Both the position numbers and the translations under genes were made by a program. This document shows positions 43,244 through 52,157 of a stretch of 64,000 bases of DNA, one piece after another (the stretch's first letter is position 1; every line of letters begins with the position of its first letter). The notes under the pieces were generated by a model. It searched no databases. It was not told where the DNA came from and saw nothing but the letters and a program-made list of their open reading frames with translations. Where the stretch lies: assembly GCA_002340255.1 (NCBI GenBank), contig DDLS01000034.1, forward strand, positions 7,252-71,251. The letters run 5' to 3'. This DNA comes from Cyanobacteria bacterium UBA2566 (lineage in GTDB: Bacteria > Cyanobacteriota > Cyanobacteriia > Cyanobacteriales > Desertifilaceae).

Positions 43244-44458
43244 TTATGCCCAAAACAGGCGAACTATTGCCAAGATAGTAGCACTTATACTAGCAGTCAG
43301 GGGAAGGGTGATTGCCCAAACTAGGCCAATTTCTCTGAGGGTCTTGAATTTGAGGGGGGAAGAAGGCGATCGCTGTATTATACCAATGCCAACGACAGCA
43401 CCCACGAGAGCATGGGAGGTGGAGACGGGAAACCCAAACCGGGAGGCGAGTAAAATGGTGGTAGCCGTAGCCACTTCGGCGCAAAACCCACCACTGGGTT
43501 TGAGGGGGGTAATGTTTTCGCCGACGGTAGAAATTACGTTTTTACCCCAAATGGCTAATCCGAAAACAATGCCGATCGCTCCAACGATTAAACTCCAAAG
43601 GGGGACTTGAAAGTTTCCCGCTATCAGCATATCCCCCTGTCTAATTTGGCTAATCACGGCTAAGGGGGCGATCGCATTGCCCACATCGTTGGAGCCATGG
43701 GCAAAGGCGACAAAACAGGCGCTAATGACTTGAAATTGGGCAAAGAGTCCTTCTAGGGGTTTTTCTGAGCTAAACTGATGCCAACTGAGGGCTGTCAGAC
43801 CGAGAGTGCCCAAGGCGGCTGTGCCAATCATGGCAGTATGATTGGGAAGATGGGGAATGGAACAATTGGCAAATAGGGTTGGCAAGACAATTGCCCCAAA
43901 AATACTGAATAAACCCGTACAGATCCAGGGAATCCATTCTTGCAGCCTGAGTTGGGATTGAGGATGGTCTAAAATCCAGGCTTTGAGGCGATGGTAAAAG
44001 ACCATGGCCAGGCTACCACTGACCACTGGGGTAATGACCCAAACGAGGGAAATGCGCCCCAGGGTAGACCAATCCATGGCTTCTGGGCCGATCGCCACCC
44101 CGCTAAACCCGGCGATCGCTCCGACAATGGCATGGGAAGAAGCCACAGGTAATCCAAAGCTCGTAGCAATTTGTAACCACAGTCCGCAGGTGAGCAGTAC
44201 AGAAACCATCCCCAGAAAAAGAAGTTGCAGATCGGGGGCAAATTCTTCTAGATGAATCAAGTCGGTGGCTAAGGTTTCGGAGACTCGAGAGCCAAACCAA
44301 ACCGCTCCGGTAAATTCTAAGATGCCTGCAATCAAGACCGCTTGGGTGAGGGTAATGGCCTTCGATCCGACAGATGTTCCCATGGAATTGGCTACATCAT
44401 TCGCGCCCAAATTGCAGGCGACGTAGAAGGCCAGTAGAACAGGTAAGAGTAAATCCAT
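43244..44458 (-). CDS. Inorganic phosphate transporter, PiT family
   Basis: A 404-residue permease with ten to eleven helices and the two PiT signature motifs, G-A-N-D-V-A-N-S-M-G-T near residue 18 and H-G-S-N-D-V-G-N-A near residue 238. It is a low-affinity phosphate:cation symporter and complements the PstSCAB system encoded 25 kb away. It is divergent from ruvC. Confidence 0.93.
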   Translation of the reverse strand: MDLLLPVLLAFYVACNLGANDVANSMGTSVGSKAITLTQAVLIAGILEFTGAVWFGSRVSETLATDLIHLEEFAPDLQLLFLGMVSVLLTCGLWLQIATSFGLPVASSHAIVGAIAGFSGVAIGPEAMDWSTLGRISLVWVITPVVSGSLAMVFYHRLKAWILDHPQSQLRLQEWIPWICTGLFSIFGAIVLPTLFANCSIPHLPNHTAMIGTAALGTLGLTALSWHQFSSEKPLEGLFAQFQVISACFVAFAHGSNDVGNAIAPLAVISQIRQGDMLIAGNFQVPLWSLIVGAIGIVFGLAIWGKNVISTVGENITPLKPSGGFCAEVATATTILLASRFGFPVSTSHALVGAVVGIGIIQRSPSSPLKFKTLREIGLVWAITLPLTASISATILAIVRLFWA

Positions 44459-44503
44459 CCAGTAATACCTAATTTAAGCTTGATGGGAGAGAGAGTCACA
44501 ATT

Positions 44504-45001
44504 ATGATTCAAAAACGGATTTTAGGGTTAGATCCAGGATTAGCCCGTTTGGGGTTTGGTATTCTGGACTGCGAGCAATGCGAGGATACCCAAGAGGAGC
44601 GCTTGAATCCCTTGGATTTTGGGGTAATTACCACTCCGAGTTCCCAAGCTGTGGGAGATCGCCTCTGTACCCTTTATGATGACCTGCAAGCGATTGTCAC
44701 CCAGTGGAAACCGGATCTAGCGGCGATCGAAAAATTGTTTTTCTATCGTATGGGTAATACGATTCTGGTGGCTCAAGCGCGAGGGGTGCTGCTCCTGGTT
44801 TTAGCTCAACACCAGATTCCTATGGTTGAATATACGCCTGCCCAAGTCAAGCAAACTCTGACCGGATATGGCAAGGCTGATAAGGAGGAAGTCCAAGAAT
44901 CGGTGATGCTAGAGTTAGCTCTAGAAGAGATGCCTAAACCAGATGATGCGGCTGATGCGTTGGCGATCGCTTTAACGGCCTGGTTTTGCCAATTTGATTA
45001 A
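44504..45001 (+). CDS. ruvC: Crossover junction endodeoxyribonuclease RuvC
   Basis: 165 residues from the ATG at 44504, preferred because GGGAGAGAGAG lies just before it; TTG and ATG starts 7 to 8 codons upstream are also in frame. RuvC cuts Holliday junctions. The catalytic acids are present: D in L-G-L-D-P-G, E in A-A-I-E-K-L-F-F, and the D-D-A-A-D-A-L pair. Confidence 0.95.
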   Translation: MIQKRILGLDPGLARLGFGILDCEQCEDTQEERLNPLDFGVITTPSSQAVGDRLCTLYDDLQAIVTQWKPDLAAIEKLFFYRMGNTILVAQARGVLLLVLAQHQIPMVEYTPAQVKQTLTGYGKADKEEVQESVMLELALEEMPKPDDAADALAIALTAWFCQFD

Positions 45002-45020
45002 CCCTTAACAAGTAACCCTT

Positions 45021-45749
45021 ATGATCGCTCTTGAAAAACTGACCACGACCCAAGCTTATCAATTTTGTGGCACTGTAGATTTATATAATTCCTGTGCAAC
45101 GGAAGAGTTAGCAACCCAGGCGGCTGGCGATCGGCAATTTCACCTCATTGGATCTCCCCAAAATAATGCCGTTCCCATCCTCTTATCTGAAGACGATTAT
45201 CCCTGCTGGTTATCCTTAAACGACTTAGACAAAATCGACTTTGCCTTAGCACCCTATCAACCACGTCCTGTCTCCCGTGCTGAAATTGAAACAAGGATCG
45301 ATCGCATCATTGCCTACACCCAATACGCCATGAATCAACCCCATCACTATCTGTGGGGAGGAACAGTTCCCCCTAATTATGATTGTTCTGGATTAATGCA
45401 AGCTGCTTTCGCCTCGGTCGGGATCTGGATACCCAGAGATGCCTATCAACAACATAATTTTACTCAACCCATTGCTATTGAAGAAGCCGAACCCGGAGAT
45501 CTACTATTTTTCTCTTCTAAACAACGGGTTACCCATGTCGCGTTATATTTAGGCGATCGGAACTATATCCATAGCTCTGGAAAAGATAACGGTCGCAATG
45601 GCATTGGTATAGACACTTTATCCCCTGAAGGAGATTCCTTGAGTCGATATTATCATCAACTATACTGTGGTGCGGGTCGAATTATTACAGGCTATATCAG
45701 TACTGGCAATCCCAACGCTCAATTTGAATGCCCTATCACCGATCAATGA
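45021..45749 (+). CDS. NlpC/P60 cysteine peptidase (gamma-D-glutamyl-DAP endopeptidase type)
   Basis: A 242-residue protein with an N-terminal SH3b-like domain (~1-80) and an NlpC/P60 domain (~90-235). The catalytic residues are C122 (Y-D-C-S-G-L), H172 (V-T-H-V-A-L-Y) and H184 (Y-I-H-S-S-G). The architecture matches the cyanobacterial enzyme of known structure from Anabaena variabilis, which trims or recycles peptidoglycan peptides. No signal peptide is present, which favours a role on recycled wall fragments in the cytoplasm. Confidence 0.9.
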   Translation: MIALEKLTTTQAYQFCGTVDLYNSCATEELATQAAGDRQFHLIGSPQNNAVPILLSEDDYPCWLSLNDLDKIDFALAPYQPRPVSRAEIETRIDRIIAYTQYAMNQPHHYLWGGTVPPNYDCSGLMQAAFASVGIWIPRDAYQQHNFTQPIAIEEAEPGDLLFFSSKQRVTHVALYLGDRNYIHSSGKDNGRNGIGIDTLSPEGDSLSRYYHQLYCGAGRIITGYISTGNPNAQFECPITDQ

Positions 45750-45753
45750 ATTC

Positions 45754-45867
45754 ATGAAAATCGGGCGTTTTATTGGTATAGCGGTTTGTGTTGTGTTCTG
45801 GGTTATAGCAGTTCAACCCTTGGCGATCGCTCAATTGCCTATTGCAATCGATCGGGATGATTCCTGA
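45754..45867 (+). CDS. Possible 37-residue exported peptide
   Basis: The ATG at 45754 opens a short frame with a classical signal-peptide pattern: K-I-G-R, a 17-residue hydrophobic core, then A-I-A-Q, leaving only about 12 mature residues (L-P-I-A-I-D-R-D-D-S). It begins 5 bases after the NlpC/P60 stop. It may be a small secreted peptide or the decayed start of a larger exported protein. Confidence 0.3.
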   Translation: MKIGRFIGIAVCVVFWVIAVQPLAIAQLPIAIDRDDS

Positions 45868-45870
45868 TTT

Positions 45871-46509
45871 TTAAAACTGATAACATTGGTCATTAATGCA
45901 GAGTTGAATCAGAACCGATCGCCCTCGATCGTCAACTTTAATTTCTACAACAAAGGGTTGACGTTCTTGTTGTTGCGATAAGTTGATTTCCTCATTAATT
46001 TTCTGCCGTTGATCTTCTGGCATATAATAGGTTTCTAACCCATAAACCAATTGTCCTTGATTCACTCGTCCCCGTAAGGCAATTTGATTAGAGGGTAAGT
46101 TTTGCGGTAAACGAGGACTAACGGCGATCGCACTCCAAGGTTGTGGCAGTTCTCCCTGTTGTTGTCCTTGCGGTTGTTCCAAAATCAGATAAAACTCTCG
46201 ACTGAACTGGTTTGGCTTACTCGACAATTGATCCCATCCAGGAAGATTCTGCAAGGTTTCCCAGCGAGAAATATCATAACTCAAGGTTTGGGAATAGCCC
46301 CGTAACCAATCGTAGGGGTCAACCGGTTGGGTTTGTAAAATTACGGTTTTGCCTGTGATTCTAGTATAGAACGCTTGACCCGGAATGGCTACGACTAAGC
46401 CTACCTGAATAGCCAAGGGAACAATTAAGCGCCACCAGGGAATCTGAGAGCGTTTTAGGGAAGTTGGTAGAGGTTGAGAAAGGACAGATGGGGGAATAGA
46501 GTTAGACAT
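45871..46509 (-). CDS. GDYXXLXY-motif membrane protein
   Basis: A 212-residue protein with one membrane helix at ~26-45 and an exposed domain. The motif region W-L-R-G-Y-S-Q-T-L-S-Y corresponds to the family's G-D-Y-x-x-L-x-Y. This family is usually encoded beside DUF2157 membrane proteins, and one is present 1.2 kb away (47693-49057), although a lipoprotein gene separates them here. Function unknown. Confidence 0.75.
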   Translation of the reverse strand: MSNSIPPSVLSQPLPTSLKRSQIPWWRLIVPLAIQVGLVVAIPGQAFYTRITGKTVILQTQPVDPYDWLRGYSQTLSYDISRWETLQNLPGWDQLSSKPNQFSREFYLILEQPQGQQQGELPQPWSAIAVSPRLPQNLPSNQIALRGRVNQGQLVYGLETYYMPEDQRQKINEEINLSQQQERQPFVVEIKVDDRGRSVLIQLCINDQCYQF

Positions 46510-46583
46510 AAACCTATTGATTATGCAGTGTTCTTAAGTGATTTTTCAAACTCGCTCATCCGCTCCAAAATCTTGAGCTGCTC

Positions 46584-47603
46584 TTAAAGCGATCCAGGTT
46601 TAACAAAACTGATTTCAGAAACTTGTCCATCTGCTGTTAATACGAGTGTAATTAAATTACGAGGGCCTTCTCCTGGGGCAGCATAACTTTCAATTGGCCG
46701 GTCATAGTTGTAGAGTTCCCGATTGCGATCGCTCAAATCAATGGTGTTTTCAGTATCGAGAATCCTAGCATACTCTAGAGCTTGTGCCCGAGAAACCGGT
46801 CTACGAGGAAAAACAACTGCTCGATTTCCCCCCTCCAGATAAGCACGAGCCAGAATCACCACATCTTGAAATGCATATTGTGATTGAGTTTGATACAACT
46901 CAGAGTAAGCTTGATATAACTCAGAGGGTGAAAATAAGTCTGGGCAAGTACCTATCGCACCACAGAATTGTTTATCCTGTTGAATTTCTGCAAATAAAGC
47001 AGCATCTAAAGAGCGATTTTGATACTCTGTATTAACACCGTAAGCATCGGGATTCATACCCGCGAAATAGGGATCGGGATTCGGCCCACTCGCTACTGTG
47101 GCAATGACAGCCAACACTGGACCATTATCTAAAGCCCGATCTTGATAGACAAACTCAAACCGACAGGGGGCCAAACCTGTACCCGCACAATCAACAACTT
47201 CCTCATACCCTAAGTCATACATTTTTTGTAACAACCCCCCAGGATTGTAGTGGCGCACGGGGCCGGTCGTTTCTATAGTATGCGGAATCCATCCCTGTGC
47301 CATTAATCGTCTCCGTACTTCTCCATAGCGCAGACCAGTTTCAGCCTTCCATTGCTCATTTAATGCGAGGATACTCGCTGGGCCTAGTGCGTGAGTAGCA
47401 GAGGTTTGTGAGGGAGCCAAGTCTGTAGGGTTGGCTTTTCCCCCATTCGAGGATTCGATTTCAGGAACTGAAGAAGAGCGAGTCGAGTTTTCAGTCACCT
47501 CAGAGGAAACAGAGGTACAGCCTAGAAGACCTAAGCTGGTCGTCAAGAGTAGGGTTGCCAGGCGAGCAGAACATTTCCAAGCCAATGTTTGAGTTTTGAT
47601 CAT
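46584..47603 (-). CDS. Predicted lipoprotein of unknown function
   Basis: A 339-residue protein with a type II signal peptide (L-G-L-L-G-C29). After a Ser/Thr-rich spacer comes a globular domain with several conserved-looking cysteines (V-D-C-A-G-T-G-L-A-P-C-R-F, and Q-F-C-G-A-I-G-T-C). The Y-G-E-V-R-R-R-L motif near residue 95 recalls small periplasmic domains that sense ligands, but I cannot name the family. It lies between the GDYXXLXY and DUF2157 genes on the same strand. Confidence 0.7.
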   Translation of the reverse strand: MIKTQTLAWKCSARLATLLLTTSLGLLGCTSVSSEVTENSTRSSSVPEIESSNGGKANPTDLAPSQTSATHALGPASILALNEQWKAETGLRYGEVRRRLMAQGWIPHTIETTGPVRHYNPGGLLQKMYDLGYEEVVDCAGTGLAPCRFEFVYQDRALDNGPVLAVIATVASGPNPDPYFAGMNPDAYGVNTEYQNRSLDAALFAEIQQDKQFCGAIGTCPDLFSPSELYQAYSELYQTQSQYAFQDVVILARAYLEGGNRAVVFPRRPVSRAQALEYARILDTENTIDLSDRNRELYNYDRPIESYAAPGEGPRNLITLVLTADGQVSEISFVKPGSL

Positions 47604-47613
47604 TTGTAGAAGT

Positions 47614-47650
47614 TAGGGAATAGAGAGTAGGGAATAGGGAATAGGGAATA
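47614..47650. repeat. Heptamer tandem repeat (GGAATAG)
   Basis: Three consecutive GGAATAG/GGAATA units plus degenerate neighbours, in the 89-base gap between the DUF2157 gene and the lipoprotein gene. The reverse complement (CTATTCC) occurs in other gaps of the window, for example 26926-26938 and 53236-53262. Confidence 0.6.
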
Positions 47651-47692
47651 TTTCTTTTCCTGCCCACCCTACTCCGGTAAGATCGACTATTC

Positions 47693-49057
47693 TTAATTTT
47701 TTTTTTCAAACCAGAATCCGGCTGCCATGACACCTAAGCCGCAGAGAATGAAGACAATAGATTTTAATAATAATCCTGTCTCATATTCTAACATGCGGCT
47801 AATAATTTGACTGGTCAATAATATTAACCCACTCCAAAATCTTAAGCGAGTTCCTTGTTTTAATCCGATACGAATTAAGTTCACGGCTAAGAGAAAGATC
47901 TCGATATTGATGATTAAGGGGGCGAAAATGGGTAATGGATAGATTAGACTGTGCCAGAGGAACAGAGCGCTAGTTATGGTTAAAAGATTGATGACTAGAA
48001 AGCTAGAACTATCGAAACGCCGGAGATCGCCGGATCGCCGAGATTTAGCCAGTTGAAACCACTGCCATACCGTTAACCCTACTAAGGCAAAAATATCGAG
48101 ACTTAATTCCCATCCCCCTAGGGTGTCGTCAATATTACCCCAACCACCCCAGCTATTCCACCATCCATGGAAGGAAAAGAGGTATAACTGTAGAGCAATC
48201 AGCAATAGAGCTAATCTACGAGCAAGGGGCTGAAACAGTTGGCAATCGAAGTTGCCCAAGGCGATCGCGCGATCGTTGTAACTCCACAAAAATGCGGGTG
48301 GCAATGTTAACCCTAATGTCAGTTTAACTACGGTGGGAACGCTCCATACGCCGATCGCCGCAAGCTGTATCCATACGGTAGGAATAAACGCTATCATCAT
48401 TAAGGCGAAAATGACCCGTGAATTCCACCAACGAGCTAAAATAATTCCGACTACCCCCGTAATTAAGGGTGCATGTTGCAAAATTCTGGCAATTCCTGGT
48501 AATCTCCCGATAGACAACCAATCATCTAGACTCGATCCATAGGCAAGAGCCATTAACACAAGGGAAACAAACCCTAAGAGAGTCATTCGCAAGCTAATAG
48601 CTAAACTGGTTACCCCCAATCCCCAAATCAGATAGAGTTGATAAATGGGGACATCTAAGTGAAACATTTGGGACATCAATCCCAAGTTCGCACCCAGGAG
48701 AAGAGTGCCCAAGAGCAATAAACCTTGGCCAAATCGATGTTGCCATCGATCGGAGGTAAATCGCCATAAGTAAAATCCAATACCATGAGTGAGGATTAAA
48801 CTCGATAGTAATATGCCTATTTTGAGCGATCGCGGCCATCCTTGCCAATTGGCTGCCACAAATGCGATCGCTCCCAATCCCAACAATACTGCTCCTAATC
48901 CCACCAATACAGCAATAAATCGGTTACTGGCGGCTGCTTCCAGGCGATCGAACTGATAGCGATCGGATAATTGAGTATAAATTTGATCAGAAATCAACCC
49001 TTCAGATTTCCAAATTTCAGCCTCTTGGCGCAATTGGCGACGAAATTTCTCGGCCAT
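47693..49057 (-). CDS. DUF2157 domain membrane protein
   Basis: A 454-residue protein. An N-terminal soluble part of ~40 residues (L-R-Q-E-A-E-I-W-K-S-E-G-L-I) precedes 12 or so membrane helices, as in DUF2157 proteins. It likely works with the GDYXXLXY protein at 45871. Partner genes of this type are known only by association; no biochemical function is established. Confidence 0.8.
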   Translation of the reverse strand: MAEKFRRQLRQEAEIWKSEGLISDQIYTQLSDRYQFDRLEAAASNRFIAVLVGLGAVLLGLGAIAFVAANWQGWPRSLKIGILLSSLILTHGIGFYLWRFTSDRWQHRFGQGLLLLGTLLLGANLGLMSQMFHLDVPIYQLYLIWGLGVTSLAISLRMTLLGFVSLVLMALAYGSSLDDWLSIGRLPGIARILQHAPLITGVVGIILARWWNSRVIFALMMIAFIPTVWIQLAAIGVWSVPTVVKLTLGLTLPPAFLWSYNDRAIALGNFDCQLFQPLARRLALLLIALQLYLFSFHGWWNSWGGWGNIDDTLGGWELSLDIFALVGLTVWQWFQLAKSRRSGDLRRFDSSSFLVINLLTITSALFLWHSLIYPLPIFAPLIINIEIFLLAVNLIRIGLKQGTRLRFWSGLILLTSQIISRMLEYETGLLLKSIVFILCGLGVMAAGFWFEKKN

Positions 49058-49088
49058 AAGATTACTCGATCTTCTCAGTTAAGTGAAT

Positions 49089-49733
49089 TCACTGAAGTTG
49101 CTCGCGACCGTTACGAACCACCCGCAACATCTCGCCTAGACGACTTTCAAGATCCTGCAATACCTGATCTGCATAATCATCAGCTCCTTTTTGAATCATC
49201 TCACACTCTTCCAGAAGTTTCTGACGCTGGAGTTCTAAATCTTGCGTGGACTGTTTTTCTAGCTCCTGTAATTCCAAAACTAAATTTTCCTTCGTCTTTT
49301 GGCACTCCTGTAGCGTTTGTTGCCAAATCGCTTGAGCTTCCTGTTCCGCTTGCTGGACTAAGCTCATTTCGTCTAAAATCTCACTAGCCTGTTGTTCTGC
49401 GGCACTAATGAGATCCTGAGAATACCGTTTCGCTTTGAGCATAATTTCATCTCGATTACTCACCAAGGTCACTGATTGCTCAAAGACTTTGGGTAAATGG
49501 AACTGAATTAACTCAATTTGATCTAATAACTGGTCTTCATCCACAAACGTATAGCGTGTCCAAGGAATACGAGTACTCATCAAAATCATTTCTTTGAGTC
49601 GCTCTAATTCTTCTTGAATATCAACTTCTGGTTTAGTATTGAGTCCACTGGTTCCATTGGCGGAGGATTCGGCCTGGGGGGGTTCGTGGGGTTCACGTTC
49701 TGAGTTTATGGGGGAGGGGTCTTGTTGTAGCAT
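49089..49733 (-). CDS. DivIVA-like coiled-coil protein
   Basis: A 214-residue protein with a disordered N-terminus (1-35) followed by R-I-P-W-T-R-Y-T-F-V-D-E-D-Q-L-L and about 150 residues of coiled coil ending in the motif K-G-A-D-D-Y-A-D-Q-V-L. This pattern is that of a family conserved across cyanobacteria and distantly related to DivIVA; a role in division or polarity is suspected in the literature for related proteins. It overlaps the start of its upstream neighbour coaD by 28 bases, so the two are translated together. Confidence 0.7.
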   Translation of the reverse strand: MLQQDPSPINSEREPHEPPQAESSANGTSGLNTKPEVDIQEELERLKEMILMSTRIPWTRYTFVDEDQLLDQIELIQFHLPKVFEQSVTLVSNRDEIMLKAKRYSQDLISAAEQQASEILDEMSLVQQAEQEAQAIWQQTLQECQKTKENLVLELQELEKQSTQDLELQRQKLLEECEMIQKGADDYADQVLQDLESRLGEMLRVVRNGREQLQ

Positions 49734-50218
49734 TTATAGATATCGAGGGCAACGTGATGGGGAACTAGGTGATTGATGGAAGCGCCAAATTTAGCGATTT
49801 CTTTAACCAGACTGCTACTCAGAAAGCCATATTCTGTAGACGTTGCCAGAAACACCGTTTCTATTTCCTCTAGGAGGGTTTTGTTGGTGTGGGCCATTTG
49901 GAGTTCTTTTTCAAAGTCTGATACCACTCTCAGACCCCTCAGCAACACTTGGGCCTGCTGCATTTTAGCATAGTTTACGGTTAGACCATCAAAACTGTCA
50001 ACTTTGATATTGGTTAAATGTTCGGTGGCTTTTTGGATCTGACTAATCCGCTTAGTCACTGAAAAGAGGGGATTTTTGTTGGGGTTAACCATGACAACCA
50101 CAATCACCTCGTGGAATAGATTACAACCCCGTTCAATGATATCGAGATGTCCTAGGGTGATTGGGTCGAAGCTTCCTGGGTAAATGGCAGTTAGGAGTGA
50201 ACCCATAAATTGGCCCAT
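49706..50218 (-). CDS. coaD: Pantetheine-phosphate adenylyltransferase
   Basis: 170 residues from the ATG at 50218; an ATG four codons later (50206) is equally plausible. CoaD adenylates phosphopantetheine in coenzyme A synthesis. Key motifs are Y-P-G-S-F-D-P-I-T-L-G-H, the R-G-L-R-V-V-S-D loop and the C-terminal S-S-S-L-V-K-E-I. It overlaps the downstream coiled-coil gene by 28 bases. Confidence 0.95.
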   Translation of the reverse strand: MGQFMGSLLTAIYPGSFDPITLGHLDIIERGCNLFHEVIVVVMVNPNKNPLFSVTKRISQIQKATEHLTNIKVDSFDGLTVNYAKMQQAQVLLRGLRVVSDFEKELQMAHTNKTLLEEIETVFLATSTEYGFLSSSLVKEIAKFGASINHLVPHHVALDIYKCYNKTPPP

Positions 50219-50241
50219 TAGATGAAGTACATGAGGATTAT

Positions 50242-50284
50242 AAAATTAAAAATTAATAATCAACAATTATTAATTTTTAATTTT
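50242..50284. repeat. 19-base perfect AT-only inverted repeat
   Basis: The arms 50242-50260 and 50266-50284 are perfectly complementary with a 5-base loop, and contain only A and T. It lies between the bilin lyase gene and coaD, both on the minus strand. It lacks a GC-rich stem, so it is a dispersed palindrome rather than a normal terminator, although it may slow transcription. Confidence 0.65.
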
Positions 50285-50290
50285 TAATTA

Positions 50291-50800
50291 TTACCCATTC
50301 CCCAATCGAATTTCAGTACATAGAGAGGCAAAAACAGTTTCACCAGAGACTTGGGTAAGACTGGTTCGGAGGCGAAAGTTGGGGGAAGCAAACCAGATAC
50401 GGTCTTCGGAAACTTGCCCTTGGGATTCTATTCTTAAGGTTAGAATTTCGTCTTCATCTAGAATAAAAGAACCCGGAGGAGAACCGTCAAGGGAGGAGAA
50501 AAATTTGCCCCTCTGGGGGGTTTGAACATCACTATCGCCCACCCAAACCAATAGACGCTCTCCCTTGTAGGATTGGGCAGAGGGATCAATGGTGGCTTCC
50601 CAGGTTACAAGAGTGCCTCCTAAGACGTTTTTTAGGCCATGGCGATCGCTAAGTGCCTTTACTTTGGGGTCATCGCTGGCTAGAAAATCGACATAGAGGG
50701 TAGATTTGCCGGTCTGGGTTTGACTGGATTCGACCGGATGGGCAGTGCGCTGGGAAAACCATTTCCCCGCAGTCTGTTGTAAAAATTCCGTAATATTCAT
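50291..50800 (-). CDS. CpcS/CpeS-family phycobiliprotein bilin lyase
   Basis: A 169-residue lipocalin-like protein. The N-terminal G-K-W-F-S-Q-R-T and the C-terminal I-W-F-A-S-P-N-F-R-L-R-T-S...C-T-E-I-R-L are the hallmark segments of CpcS/CpeS/CpcU lyases, which attach phycocyanobilin to cysteine 82-type sites of phycobiliproteins. Which of the paralogues (CpcS, CpcU or CpeS) it is cannot be decided here. No phycobilisome structural genes are adjacent. hemE, for the shared tetrapyrrole precursor pathway, is divergent from it. Confidence 0.87.
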   Translation of the reverse strand: MNITEFLQQTAGKWFSQRTAHPVESSQTQTGKSTLYVDFLASDDPKVKALSDRHGLKNVLGGTLVTWEATIDPSAQSYKGERLLVWVGDSDVQTPQRGKFFSSLDGSPPGSFILDEDEILTLRIESQGQVSEDRIWFASPNFRLRTSLTQVSGETVFASLCTEIRLGNG

Positions 50801-51074
50801 TAAAACTCTCGTACTATCTCCACAAGTTGAGCATCAGTATTGGGAAAAAAGCCAAAATTCTATTTTAGAGCTACAGGAGACGATTCAAGCGATCGCATCT
50901 TATGAGATGATAGGTAAGGCAATCCGGAACATTATAGCCGGTTGTCTGGATTGGTGAAGTTAACCGGCTTGTCCCCAACTCTTAGCCCAAAGAAGCAACG
51001 AAACGAGTTAACAGGCTTCCCTATCCTCAATTTTTGCACTCATCTCCAGCCCTTGGAATAAAAACCCTTAAAGC

Positions 51075-52151
51075 ATGACCGAATCAACTGAGATATCTCC
51101 CAAATCAACTGAGATACCCTATCTATTACGCGCTACCCGTGGCGAAGTTCTCTCACGCCCCCCCGTTTGGATGATGCGGCAGGCAGGACGTTACATGAAA
51201 GTATACCGCGACCTGCGAGATAAGTATCCGAGCTTTCGGGAACGCTCCGAAAATCCCGAATTATCCCTAGAAATTTCTCTGCAACCCTATCGGGCCTTTC
51301 AACCGGATGGGGTGATTCTGTTTTCCGATATTCTCACGCCCCTACCGGGAATGGGAATTCCTTTTGATATTGTCGAGAGTAAAGGGCCAGTCATTGACCC
51401 CCCGATGCGCTCTTTACAACAGATAGAAGCAGTAACTTCATTAAACCCAGAAGAATCATTGCCCTTTGTGGGTCAAGTGTTGCGAGAGCTACGGACAGAA
51501 GTGGGGAATAAGGCGGCTGTGTTGGGCTTTGTGGGTTCTCCTTGGACGTTAGCCGCTTATATGATTGAAGGCAAAACCTCAAAAACCTATAGCAACATTA
51601 AGCAAATGGCTTTTAGTGAGCCAGAGATGTTACACCAACTGTTGGGTAAGGTGGCTGATTCGATCGCGACTTATGTCAAATACCAAATTAAAAATGGCGC
51701 TCAAGTCGTACAATTATTTGACTCTTGGGCGGGTAATCTCAGTCCCATTGACTATGAAGCTTTAGCCCTACCCTATCAACAACGGGTGGTTGAGCAAGTG
51801 AAGGCTGAATATCCCAACACGCCCCTGATCCTATATATTAGTGGTAGCGCCGGTGTTTTTGATTTGATGCCTAAATCGGGAGTCGATATCATTAGTGTAG
51901 ATTGGACCGTGGATATGAGGGATGCTCGGTCTCGCTTACCAGAAACCATGGGGGTACAAGGCAATGTCGATCCAGGTGCGCTCTTTGGCTCTAAAGACTT
52001 TATCCGCGATCGCGTGTTAGACACGGTTCGCAAAGCTGGCAACAAGCGTCATATCCTCAACCTCGGTCATGGGATTTTACCAGGAACTCCTGAAGAAAAT
52101 GCCCAATTTTTCTTTGAAACAGCGAAACAACTGGATCTGGCTACCTGTTAA
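51075..52151 (+). CDS. hemE: Uroporphyrinogen decarboxylase
   Basis: A 358-residue enzyme of haem and chlorophyll synthesis. Visible signatures: P-P-V-W-M-M-R-Q-A-G-R-Y near residue 35, S-D-I-L-T-P-L-P-G-M-G, and the Q-G-N-V-D-P and G-H-G-I-L-P-G-T-P segments. It is followed after 6 bases by an epimerase gene and then a UbiA gene on the same strand, so a co-transcribed pigment/quinone set is possible. Confidence 0.97.
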   Translation: MTESTEISPKSTEIPYLLRATRGEVLSRPPVWMMRQAGRYMKVYRDLRDKYPSFRERSENPELSLEISLQPYRAFQPDGVILFSDILTPLPGMGIPFDIVESKGPVIDPPMRSLQQIEAVTSLNPEESLPFVGQVLRELRTEVGNKAAVLGFVGSPWTLAAYMIEGKTSKTYSNIKQMAFSEPEMLHQLLGKVADSIATYVKYQIKNGAQVVQLFDSWAGNLSPIDYEALALPYQQRVVEQVKAEYPNTPLILYISGSAGVFDLMPKSGVDIISVDWTVDMRDARSRLPETMGVQGNVDPGALFGSKDFIRDRVLDTVRKAGNKRHILNLGHGILPGTPEENAQFFFETAKQLDLATC

Positions 52152-52157
52152 TTGATT

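Noticed and set aside
50745..50957. 70-codon ORF upstream of hemE
   Set aside because: It overlaps the start of the bilin lyase on the other strand and has no supporting start signal; the last 40 codons could be translated but nothing argues for it.
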